DNA of 7,403 nucleotides from an uncultured Lachnospiraceae bacterium (GTDB taxonomy: Bacteria > Bacillota > Clostridia > Lachnospirales > Lachnospiraceae). The DNA lies in NCBI GenBank assembly GCA_902797705.1, contig CADBTX010000071.1, positions 1 through 7,403 of the forward strand, written 5' to 3'. The notes under the pieces are model-generated. The model searched no databases. It was not told where the DNA came from and saw only the letters and a program-made list of their open reading frames with translations. This document shows, in pieces, positions 1-6,525 of this stretch. Made by a program: the position numbers and the translations under genes. Positions within the stretch are counted from its first letter, which is position 1; each line of letters begins with the position of its first letter.

Positions 1-1049
1 TCGGTCTTCTTTTCCTTAAGTCTTTCCCTGTATTTAAGGGTGAGGTCGATCAGTTCCTCCACCGCAGGATAAGCTTTCTGAAGCTCATCCGCCACATGCT
101 CCGGGCTTTTCCGGAATAACTCCGATCCCGTCTTCTTAAGCGCATCCTTAAGCCTGGTCCGGCCGTTCTTCACCCTCTCCCTGAGATCCGCGTCCACAAG
201 AGGGTCCTTTTTCCCGGGGAGGCTCTTGAATTTAAGCTCCGAAAAGGCAGCATAGCGTTTCCCGTATTCCTTCTCTGAAAGGATCCTTTCCGCAGTGCTC
301 TTTTCCTCGGTTAAAAGATCCAGATACATATAGGGCCCCGCTGCAGCTTCGGAAAGATGTATAAGTCTCTCATAGCCGTTTATTATGCTAATGATCTCCC
401 TGTCAGAAACCTCTATGACCCTTTTTTCAAAAGGAAGCGTCTCTGTCTCCCCCGTCCTGTAGGGTCCGCTTAAGGACAGCAGCCATTCCCGGGGCTCAAC
501 CCTGGAATCCGCTGCTTTAGAGAGCCTCATTATAAGCTCTGCCACCTTTCTGTCATCCTTGCCGGTGGAATACATGTCCAGAAACAGGAAGAAACGCTCC
601 GAACCCTCTTCGTAGGCTTCATTCAATATCTCATCACAGGCATCTTCCTCCAATAGAGCGATCTCTGTTTCGTCTCCAACACGGAAAGCCGGATCCACCC
701 CCGCCTCTTCAAAGTTCTCCTGCAGCACTCTCTTCGAAAAAGCGTCAATGGTCATGATATTGGCGTTATGTATGAGGTTCAGCTGCTGTCTTATACGTTC
801 ATTTCCGGGATCCTCTTCCATGGCCTCGGAAAGCCTTTTCCTTATCCTTTCCCTCATTTCCGCCGCAGCGGCATTTGTAAAGGTAACTGTCAATATCCTG
901 TCAATATCCACAGGATCTTCCGGGTCCATTATCCTCATAAACATACGTTCCACAAGGACCGCGGTCTTACCGGATCCGGCGGCGGCACTTACCAGTATGT
1001 TCTTTCCCCTTGTATATATTACTTTTTCCTGCTCAGCCGTGAAATTCAT
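1..1049 (-). CDS. addA: ATP-dependent helicase/nuclease subunit A (AddA), N-terminal 349 residues, cut by window edge
   Basis: The minus strand encodes the start of AddA, the UvrD/SF1-type helicase and nuclease subunit of the cytoplasmic AddAB complex, which resects double-strand breaks up to Chi and prepares them for RecA. Visible are the N-terminal MNFTAEQ segment, Walker A AAAGSGKT (residues 22-29), helicase motif Ia TVTFTNAAAAEMRERI (54-69), and the ANIMTIDAFSKRV segment (about 96-108), where many relatives have ANISTIHSFC. The usual length is about 1200 residues, so helicase motifs II-VI and the C-terminal nuclease domain lie beyond the left edge. The ATG at 1049 lies inside the last codons of addB (17-bp overlap). 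Its Shine-Dalgarno AAGGAT (1062-1057) is 7 nt upstream, inside addB, which suggests translational coupling. The frame stays open to position 1. Family assignment is firm; the downstream part is unseen. Confidence 0.96.
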   Translation of the reverse strand, partial: MNFTAEQEKVIYTRGKNILVSAAAGSGKTAVLVERMFMRIMDPEDPVDIDRILTVTFTNAAAAEMRERIRKRLSEAMEEDPGNERIRQQLNLIHNANIMTIDAFSKRVLQENFEEAGVDPAFRVGDETEIALLEEDACDEILNEAYEEGSERFFLFLDMYSTGKDDRKVAELIMRLSKAADSRVEPREWLLSLSGPYRTGETETLPFEKRVIEVSDREIISIINGYERLIHLSEAAAGPYMYLDLLTEEKSTAERILSEKEYGKRYAAFSELKFKSLPGKKDPLVDADLRERVKNGRTRLKDALKKTGSELFRKSPEHVADELQKAYPAVEELIDLTLKYRERLKEKKT

Positions 1050-4000
1050 TTATGATATCCTTATCTTTCTTAAGCCTTCTCTCTTCAAATCCCGGGATAT
1101 TGCCGTCAAATCTGCAGCAGTCGGAAAAGCCGCAGTAGGAACAGGGACTAAGGTCAGAATACACTGCGGGGCTGGGCTCTATCTCTCCCCTCTTTATCTC
1201 CTCCCGTATCTCCAGAGCCTTTCTCTTCACATGCTCCGTGATCACCTTAAACTGCTCCTCATCGGCAACAGAGGAATAGGGGGAAAAGCTTCCGTCACTC
1301 TTAAATGAAACCGGTATCACGGAGGATTTTTTACCGGCATCCCCGTCAAAAAGCCTTATCACATCAGGATTGGAATTGACGATCCCCCTTAAGCGCATCT
1401 CCGAAAGACGCTTGTCCTTCCTTTCTTCTTCCGTCCCCTCATTTAATTCCTCTTCCTTTATCACAGGATCATCAATATGGAAATAGAATATCCCCGCAGG
1501 CTTTACCTCCTTATCAGGGTGATCTATCCTCTCTATCTCCATGGCCCCGTTAAGATAGATCACAAGCTGCAAGTCCAGTCCGTAGTATACCTTTGTGAGA
1601 TCAAATTCCTTATTCCCGCTCTTATAGTCGATCACTGACACGTATAGCTTATTTTCCTTCTCCGCCGTATCTATCCTGTCTATCCGGCCTCTTAAGCCGT
1701 CCTTCTTAAATTCTTTTTCAAAGAGCACCGGGTCAAAGGATCCCTTTTTACTCTGGGAACGTACAGCGGAAACCGTGGCGTTCAGTATGCGGCTTATCCG
1801 CTTTATAAAATACCTGTTCCTTTCGGAGCTTAAGAGCACCAGATTCTCATTTTCCCTTAAGTACCGGTCAAGGGCCTCTCCGGCGTAGGAGGCCATCTCC
1901 TCTTCCTTTAGTTCCTTAATGCTCTTATGGTCCAGCGCTATCATGTCCGAAGTGAGACATAAAACATTGTGAAGGACGGATCCCAGATCCCGCCTTTCAA
2001 AACCGAATTCCTCTCTTTCCATGGCCCTTAAGCCGTAGAGCATAAAATGCCTGTAGGCACATTCAGCGAACTGTTCCAGCCTCGAAGGGCTTAGTTCCTT
2101 CATATCCCCGTACAGCGCCCGGCTCACGGCTTCGCTGATCCTGTCCTTCCCGTGGACCCTGAAACAGAAGTCGAGGACGCTGTCAAGGACCTGCTTTCTG
2201 CCGGGATCCCCTGAAATAGAGGCGTAGATCTCTCTGGCCTTCTTTAATCCCTCCTCATCCTTAAGGGATTCTGCAAACAGGGAAAAAAGATCTCCTTCCG
2301 TAAATATCTCCTCCCTGCCCCTGTATTCCCTGGTCTCTATTCCGGGGAAAACGCTTTTCACCTCATTAAGAAAGAAGGAAGGGTTCAGCGCCTTTCCGTC
2401 TCCGTCTGCTCCGGAAAATGAAAATACCAGTTTTTCCGAGGGCTTTGTCACATTCATATAAAAGTACAGCTTATTTAAGCCTGTTCTCTCCCTTGCGGTG
2501 GGGGAAAGCTCCATTCCCCTTTCCTTCAGAAATTCCCGGTCCAGATCGGATAACAGTCCCTTTCCCGTATTACCCGCCGGAATAAGTCCGTCATTCATTC
2601 CCATAAAGAAAAGCACCCTGATATTATCCATACGGCTTCTTTCCGTATCTCCGGCCTTCACGTGATCCAGCCCCGGAGGCAGCACTCCTATACGTATGGC
2701 TTCAAAGCCGGCATCCAGTATCTCCCTGAATTCCTTTAAGGTCATCTTTTCATCCGGGATAAGGCTCTCAATCCTGCTTAGAAGCTCATCCACCTTGTCC
2801 GGCACCTGGGAAAAGGATTCCGCCCTTTCCAGATCCTCATCCTCTTTAAGCTTTTCACAGAGAAGGGCCGTTCTCTCCCGAACTCCTGTCCTCTCCAGAT
2901 ATATTTTCAGGGCTGAAGTAAAAAAGGCTGCTGTATTCCTGCCTCCCGACATGGCTTCCATAAGGGGCTGCAGCATGTCGGATATCTTCTGACGGCTTTC
3001 ATTTATAAGTGAAAACTCATCCTCCGAAAGCCGCTTTGTGTGTATCCTGAAGGGCTCCCTGTATTTCTTTTTCCCCCTTATGTTCATTGCCCTTACATAG
3101 TTTTCAAGCCTGTCCGCCTCACGGTCCTCAATCCCCGAAAGACCCGAACGGACAAAGTGAAAAACGCTTTCATAGCTCATATTGTCTATAACGGCCTCAA
3201 TGGATGAACGGATGAATTCCGTATAGGGATTAAGCAGTATCTCCGCCGTGGAATCGATGAATAAGGGCACGCTCTCCCTCTCTGCCTCCGCTGAAAGAGC
3301 GCGGGAATAGAGCTTTGGATCCGACATTACTATGCCTATCTCCCTGAAACGGTATCCCTGTCTTACGAGGTAAAGTATCCTGTTGATAACATACTCCGCT
3401 TCCCTTTCGGGGCTTAAGGCTCTCGTGATGAAAATGTTTTCCGGCTTCTTTTCCCTGTAAGGATCATCCTTATCTTTCTCATTCCCGGTCCTGAAAAGCC
3501 TTTTCTCAAGCCGGGATAGTTCCGGATTATCCTTAAAACGTCCTTCCTTTTCATCATAGAAATGAATGGTATTTATCTTATATGACTCACTCTCCGCTAT
3601 CTGCCTTAATTTTGCTATGGTATTAACGGACAGTGAAAACAGCTCCCCGTCATACCCATCATAGTCCAGGGCGATGGAGACATCATCGGCGTATTTCAGT
3701 ACAGACTCCAGAAAGCGGTACTGTATGGGCGTAAAACCGGTAAAATCGTCCAGGTAAAGGGACGCTCCCTTTAAGAAGCCCGCCCTGTCCGCCGCCTCTG
3801 CGGCTCTGTCCAGGAGTTCCTCCCTTGTCACATACTTTTCCTCTGTCTTTTTCCTGAAAGCCTTATAGAGAACATAGATATCCCTTAATTTCTGAGACAG
3901 ATATTTCCTGTCCTTAAGCTCCGGGATCTTTAGAATATCCTCCGGGCTTATCTCATACTGCACAAATTCCGAGATAACGGATTTGATCTCATTTATGTAT

Positions 4001-4353
4001 CCGATCTTCGACACATTCTTCTTAAGAGCCTGAAGTTCATCCTCGCATTCCGAGATAACGGTCTTTAGTATCAGGTTCTTTCCCGTGTCGTCGATTATCT
4101 CCTTATTATCTCCCCCTGCGTTGTCAAAGATCCTGTGAGCCAGACGATTAAAGGAGAGCACATCGATATTCATTATGCCGTGGGATTCTGAAAGAGACAG
4201 TATCCTCTCCGTCACCACATGGCTCACCTGCTCCGGCACTATCACCAGATGGTTCTTCCTTATATCCTGCGCCGCATTTTTTACCGCCCCGGTAAAAAGC
4301 GCCCTGCTCTTTCCGCTTCCCGAGGGTCCCAGATATATATTAAGAGTTTTCAT
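1033..4353 (-). CDS. addB: ATP-dependent helicase/deoxyribonuclease subunit B (AddB)
   Basis: A 1106-residue AddB, the partner of AddA. In this family it carries an inactivated helicase fold used for Chi recognition and a RecB-type nuclease domain. Visible are the N-terminal P-loop GPSGSGKS (9-16), the nuclease motifs GRIDRID (889-895), VIDYKSG (907-913, with D909 and K911 at the expected catalytic positions) and Q929-xxx-Y933. Four cysteines match the family's 4Fe-4S cluster: C765 in FAECAYRHF, and C1071, C1074 and C1080 in PCSYCGFSDCCRFD. C1079 is an additional adjacent cysteine. Length is close to the usual 1150 or so. The start ATG is preceded by AAAAGGA with a 6-nt spacer. It is the first gene of an addB-addA operon and ends inside addA. 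All family motifs are intact, so I expect an active enzyme. Confidence 0.97.
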   Translation of the reverse strand: MKTLNIYLGPSGSGKSRALFTGAVKNAAQDIRKNHLVIVPEQVSHVVTERILSLSESHGIMNIDVLSFNRLAHRIFDNAGGDNKEIIDDTGKNLILKTVISECEDELQALKKNVSKIGYINEIKSVISEFVQYEISPEDILKIPELKDRKYLSQKLRDIYVLYKAFRKKTEEKYVTREELLDRAAEAADRAGFLKGASLYLDDFTGFTPIQYRFLESVLKYADDVSIALDYDGYDGELFSLSVNTIAKLRQIAESESYKINTIHFYDEKEGRFKDNPELSRLEKRLFRTGNEKDKDDPYREKKPENIFITRALSPEREAEYVINRILYLVRQGYRFREIGIVMSDPKLYSRALSAEAERESVPLFIDSTAEILLNPYTEFIRSSIEAVIDNMSYESVFHFVRSGLSGIEDREADRLENYVRAMNIRGKKKYREPFRIHTKRLSEDEFSLINESRQKISDMLQPLMEAMSGGRNTAAFFTSALKIYLERTGVRERTALLCEKLKEDEDLERAESFSQVPDKVDELLSRIESLIPDEKMTLKEFREILDAGFEAIRIGVLPPGLDHVKAGDTERSRMDNIRVLFFMGMNDGLIPAGNTGKGLLSDLDREFLKERGMELSPTARERTGLNKLYFYMNVTKPSEKLVFSFSGADGDGKALNPSFFLNEVKSVFPGIETREYRGREEIFTEGDLFSLFAESLKDEEGLKKAREIYASISGDPGRKQVLDSVLDFCFRVHGKDRISEAVSRALYGDMKELSPSRLEQFAECAYRHFMLYGLRAMEREEFGFERRDLGSVLHNVLCLTSDMIALDHKSIKELKEEEMASYAGEALDRYLRENENLVLLSSERNRYFIKRISRILNATVSAVRSQSKKGSFDPVLFEKEFKKDGLRGRIDRIDTAEKENKLYVSVIDYKSGNKEFDLTKVYYGLDLQLVIYLNGAMEIERIDHPDKEVKPAGIFYFHIDDPVIKEEELNEGTEEERKDKRLSEMRLRGIVNSNPDVIRLFDGDAGKKSSVIPVSFKSDGSFSPYSSVADEEQFKVITEHVKRKALEIREEIKRGEIEPSPAVYSDLSPCSYCGFSDCCRFDGNIPGFEERRLKKDKDIINEFHG

Positions 4354-4404
4354 TTTCTTTCCTTTTCCCGCCCTTTATGATCTCTCCCCTATGCACATAA
4401 AATG

Positions 4405-4433
4405 ATTATATCGTGATGCACTATACCGTTCAA
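4405..4433 (-). promoter_or_regulatory. Sigma-A type promoter of addB-addA
   Basis: On the minus strand the -35 box is TTGAAC (4433-4428), followed by a 17-bp spacer and a consensus TATAAT -10 box (4410-4405). Transcription would start near 4398, giving a leader of about 45 nt before the addB ATG at 4353. The -35 box lies 10 bp from the edge of the structured repeat at 4444-4525. Confidence 0.7.
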
Positions 4434-4443
4434 TATGCTCCGT

Positions 4444-4525
4444 CAGGAGAAAGGACCCTCCCCCGCCTTCCCCCTACGGGGGAAGGTGGCAGCCCGCAGG
4501 GCTGACGGATGAGGGTTCCCTCCTG
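4444..4525. repeat. Intergenic palindromic repeat with three-way-junction fold
   Basis: This GC-rich 82-bp element has nested inverted repeats. The outer arms are CAGGAG (4444-4449) with CTCCTG (4520-4525), continued by GGACCCTC (4453-4460) with GAGGGTTCC (4511-4519) after a 3-nt bulge. Inside are two separate hairpins: CCTTCCCCC/GGGGGAAGG with loop TAC (4466-4486) and CAGCCC/GGGCTG with loop GCA (4490-4504). The fold is a closing stem plus two arms and is possible on either strand. No T-run follows either end, so it is not an ordinary intrinsic terminator. The motif style (CCTTCCCC..GGGGAAGG next to a short stem and GACGGATGAGGG) resembles dispersed intergenic repeats I associate with gut Clostridia genomes; that link is recollection and has not been searched. 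Confidence 0.75.
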
Positions 4526-4708
4526 CTGTAACAACTATTTTCGCTTCTTTGATCAGAATGAATTCTGATTACAGAAATATCCATCCGCGTAGTGATGGTA
4601 CTCTGACTTATCGCATCGTTTTTCCCGTCAGACTAAACGCAAACGAAAATGATTTTACTTTGAAATTTCTCCATGAATTCTAATTTGCTGAATTTGCACT
4701 CATAAATA
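4526..4708. other. AT-rich intergenic remainder, no convincing gene
   Basis: Between the structured repeat and the tRNA promoter the sequence is clearly richer in A and T than the coding regions. It holds an 18-bp palindrome (4552-4569), a loose TCTGAC/GTCAGA pair (about 4601-4635), and a direct repeat of AATTTGC at 4682-4688 and 4691-4697 just upstream of the tRNA -35 box. A 41-codon reading frame at 4558-4683 has no Shine-Dalgarno and is not called as a gene. Confidence 0.5.
4552..4569. repeat. 18-bp operator-like palindrome
   Basis: ATCAGAAT, a 2-bp centre GA, then ATTCTGAT: two perfect 8-bp half-sites. The 2-nt centre is too short for a good RNA hairpin and suits a dimeric DNA-binding protein better. 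It lies about 140 bp upstream of the tRNA promoter and about 120 bp upstream of the addB promoter. No regulator can be named, and it may be chance. Confidence 0.35.
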
Positions 4709-4737
4709 TTGACAATCCAACTTCATTTTTGTAAAAT
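4709..4737 (+). promoter_or_regulatory. Strong sigma-A promoter of tRNA-Arg
   Basis: A perfect TTGACA -35 box (4709-4714), 17-bp spacer and TAAAAT -10 box (4732-4737). The start of transcription would fall around 4743-4745, about 7 nt before the mature tRNA 5' end. The region upstream of the -35 box is AT-rich and carries the AATTTGC direct repeat. This near-consensus arrangement fits a stable-RNA gene. Confidence 0.88.
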
Positions 4738-4750
4738 ATCATTTGTTCAT

Positions 4751-4824
4751 GCGCGCGTAGCTCAGCTGGATAGAGCGTCTGGCTACGGACCAGAAGGTCG
4801 CGAGTTCGAATCTTGTCGCACGCA
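4751..4824 (+). tRNA. tRNA-Arg, anticodon ACG
   Basis: A complete 74-nt cloverleaf. It has acceptor arms 4751-4757 and 4817-4823, D-stem GCTC/GAGC (4760-4763, 4773-4776), anticodon stem TCTGG/CCAGA around loop CTACGGA (4783-4789) with anticodon ACG at 4785-4787, T-stem GCGAG/CTTGT around TTCGAAT (4805-4811), and discriminator A at 4824. No CCA is encoded, so it must be added after transcription. A34 should be deaminated to inosine so that CGN codons are read. The acceptor stem has a C-A mismatch at pair 4:69 (4754 with 4820); the other six pairs are Watson-Crick. Confidence 0.97.
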
Positions 4825-4825
4825 T

Positions 4826-4863
4826 AACGGAGCATATCTAAAGGCGGATGTGCTCCGTTTTTT
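4826..4863 (+). terminator. Rho-independent terminator of tRNA-Arg
   Basis: A perfect 9-bp stem, AACGGAGCA (4826-4834) with TGCTCCGTT (4851-4859), around a 16-nt loop, running into six T residues (4858-4863). It begins 2 nt after the tRNA discriminator base, so the tRNA is probably transcribed alone. The long loop may allow some read-through into nadE, which starts 38 bp later. Confidence 0.88.
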
Positions 4864-4880
4864 ATACCTGAAAAATATAT

Positions 4881-4894
4881 CTCCTCAAGGAGGG
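4881..4894 (+). promoter_or_regulatory. nadE ribosome binding site within a small hairpin
   Basis: The Shine-Dalgarno AAGGAGGG (4887-4894) lies 7 nt before the nadE ATG and matches the 16S anti-SD very well. It is preceded directly by CTCC, so CTCCTCAAGGAG (4881-4892) can form a 4-bp stem with a TCAA loop that covers part of the site. The site firmly sets the start at 4902. Whether the stem matters is unknown; 4 bp is weak. Confidence 0.8.
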
Positions 4895-4901
4895 TCGTAA
4901 A

Positions 4902-5660
4902 ATGTTCAATGCTGAAAAGGAAATCGAAAACATCATAAGCTGGATAAGGGCCTGGTTCGGGGAAAACGGTCCGAAGGCAAGCGCAGTGATCGGGCTCTCC
5001 GGAGGCAAGGATTCCTCCATAGTGGCTGCCCTTCTTTCAAGGGCTCTTTCACCTGAACGTGTAAAAGGTGTGATGATGCCAAACGGCGAACAAAAGGATA
5101 TTTCCGACTCAAGGAGCATCGCTGCCCATCTCGGTATAAAGACCTATACTGTCAATATCGCTCCGATCTACGACGCGGCTCTTAAGACCCTTGAAGACAG
5201 CACAGATGATATAGAGATGACAAAAGACACCAGGATCAATCTCGCTCCCCGGATAAGGATGTCGGTTCTCTATGCCATTGCCCAGTCTCTCCCCGAGGGA
5301 GGAAGGGTTGCCAATACCTGCAATGCGTCAGAGGATTATATCGGCTATTCCACAAAATACGGAGATGCCGCCGGTGATTTCTCACCCTGTTCCGACTTTA
5401 CCGTAAGCGAGATGCTGGAAATAGGGGACGCTCTGAAGATACCTTCATTTCTCGTCCATAAGACCCCTTCAGACGGCCTCTCAGGCCAGACCGACGAAGA
5501 AAAGATCGGCTTTACCTATGCCACTCTGGACCACTTTATCAAGACCGGAGAGTGCAGTGATGATGAGATCAGAAAAAAAATAGAGCGCATGCACGCTCTG
5601 AATCTCCATAAGCTGAAGGTGATCCCTTCATACAGAAGGGACCGTGGATCAAGGCAGTAA
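4902..5660 (+). CDS. nadE: NH3-dependent NAD(+) synthetase
   Basis: A 252-residue NAD synthetase, the last step of NAD biosynthesis: nicotinate adenine dinucleotide plus ATP plus ammonia gives NAD, AMP and pyrophosphate in the cytoplasm. The N-type ATP-pyrophosphatase loop SGGKDSS is at residues 33-39. NLAPRIRMSVLYAIAQ (113-128) is the family's dimer and dinucleotide-binding helix. TCNASEDYIGYSTKYGDAAGDFSP (139-162) and KTPSDGLSGQTDEEKIGFTY (187-206) match the remaining active-site segments. There is no N-terminal nitrilase domain and the length is normal for the ammonia-dependent form, so ammonia must come free or from another protein. The start is set by AAGGAGGG 7 nt upstream. The gene lies just behind the tRNA-Arg terminator with no clear promoter of its own. 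Its 3' end overlaps the convergent hslO by 12 bp. Confidence 0.97.
   Translation: MFNAEKEIENIISWIRAWFGENGPKASAVIGLSGGKDSSIVAALLSRALSPERVKGVMMPNGEQKDISDSRSIAAHLGIKTYTVNIAPIYDAALKTLEDSTDDIEMTKDTRINLAPRIRMSVLYAIAQSLPEGGRVANTCNASEDYIGYSTKYGDAAGDFSPCSDFTVSEMLEIGDALKIPSFLVHKTPSDGLSGQTDEEKIGFTYATLDHFIKTGECSDDEIRKKIERMHALNLHKLKVIPSYRRDRGSRQ
5621..5643 (-). other. Hairpin just past the hslO stop, no T-run
   Basis: Read on the minus strand, GGTCCCTTC, loop TGTAT, GAAGGGATC form a 9-bp stem with one G-U pair, starting 5 nt after the hslO stop. It lies inside the nadE coding region. On the plus strand the same position is an A-C mismatch, so the fold suits the hslO transcript better. No T-tract follows, so it is at best a weak or factor-dependent terminator or a 3'-end stabiliser. 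Confidence 0.35.
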
Positions 5661-6518
5661 GGCCTCAAGCTCTTCTACGCTGAATTTATATGCTTTATTA
5701 CAGAAGTGGCATTTTACTTCCGTTTCCTTTCCTTCGGCAATAAGAGAACGGAGTTCCTTTTCACCCAGACTTAAAAGCACCTCCTCTATCCTCTCCCTGC
5801 TGCAGTCGCATCTGTAGGACACCGGTGTTTCCGAAAGTATCTCACATCCAAGGGGGTCGAGGAGCATCCCAAGTATGTCAGCGGAGCTTTTTCCCTCCTT
5901 CATAAGGTCTGTTACGGAGCTTATCTTCCCCACGTTCCTTTCAAGGGTGCTGATGCTCTCTTCCGAGGCCCCGGGAAGAAGCTGCACTATAAAGCCTCCG
6001 GCTTCCCTTACAGTATTATCCTTATTCATGAGGACGCCGAGACCCACCGCAGAAGGTATCTGCTCACTCTGGGCAAAATAGAGAGTAAGATCCTCAGCTA
6101 TCTCACCGCTTATCAGTCCCACTTCTCCGATATAGGGCTCCTTCAGCCCCTGATCCTTTATGACTCTTAAGGTACCGTTTCCCACGATACCGCCCACATC
6201 CAGTTTTTTGTCCCACTCCCGTATGGGATTGATGACCTGGGGCTCAATGGCAAAACCCTTTACGTGACCCGAAGCATCTGCAGTAACGGTAAGTCCCTCC
6301 ACAGGTCCGTCACTCCTTACGGAAAGTGTAAGCTTATCATCCCCCTGCAGCATGGATCCCATCATGGCGCCGGCGGAGAGAAGCCTCCCCAGGGCAGCCG
6401 TGACCACAGGACTGGTATCATGACAGGAACGCATTTCCTCCACGCTGTCCCTCATGCTGACCCCAAAGGCCCTTATCTCCTTATTTCCGCTTATGGCTCT
6501 TACCAGTGTATCACTCAT
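5649..6518 (-). CDS. hslO: Redox-regulated molecular chaperone Hsp33
   Basis: A 289-residue Hsp33, a cytoplasmic holdase that is inactive while its cysteines bind zinc. It is switched on when oxidation releases the zinc and the C-terminal linker unfolds. The start MSDTLVRAISGNKEIRAFGV and the REAGGFIVQLLPGA segment (171-184) are typical. The zinc-binding cysteines are C237-D-C239 and C270-H-F-C273, the expected CxC...CxxC pattern. I chose the ATG at 6518 because family members begin at this MSDTLVRA; an in-frame upstream ATG at 6572 would add 18 residues that overlap the PilZ gene. The Shine-Dalgarno AAGGA (6534-6530) is 11 nt upstream and lies in the last codons of the PilZ gene, whose stop is 7 bp before this ATG. 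The two are therefore almost certainly co-transcribed. The 3' end overlaps nadE by 12 bp. Confidence 0.97.
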   Translation of the reverse strand: MSDTLVRAISGNKEIRAFGVSMRDSVEEMRSCHDTSPVVTAALGRLLSAGAMMGSMLQGDDKLTLSVRSDGPVEGLTVTADASGHVKGFAIEPQVINPIREWDKKLDVGGIVGNGTLRVIKDQGLKEPYIGEVGLISGEIAEDLTLYFAQSEQIPSAVGLGVLMNKDNTVREAGGFIVQLLPGASEESISTLERNVGKISSVTDLMKEGKSSADILGMLLDPLGCEILSETPVSYRCDCSRERIEEVLLSLGEKELRSLIAEGKETEVKCHFCNKAYKFSVEELEALLP

Positions 6519-6525
6519 ATATCTG

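Noticed and set aside
748..1308. Plus-strand reading frames opposite addA and addB (748-1308, 768-1055, 2696-2992, 4175-4405)
   Set aside because: They are antisense to genes with complete family motifs, have no good Shine-Dalgarno, and their translations are serine- and cysteine-rich in the way of antisense shadows.
4444..4525. Reading the structured repeat as an intrinsic terminator for an incoming transcript
   Set aside because: Neither strand has a T-tract after the structure, and no gene ends next to it; the genes on both sides point away from it.
4709..4900. A 63-codon plus-strand frame running through the tRNA promoter, tRNA-Arg and terminator
   Set aside because: The translation RVAQLDRASGYGPEGREFESC is the well-known false protein produced by reading through a tRNA gene.
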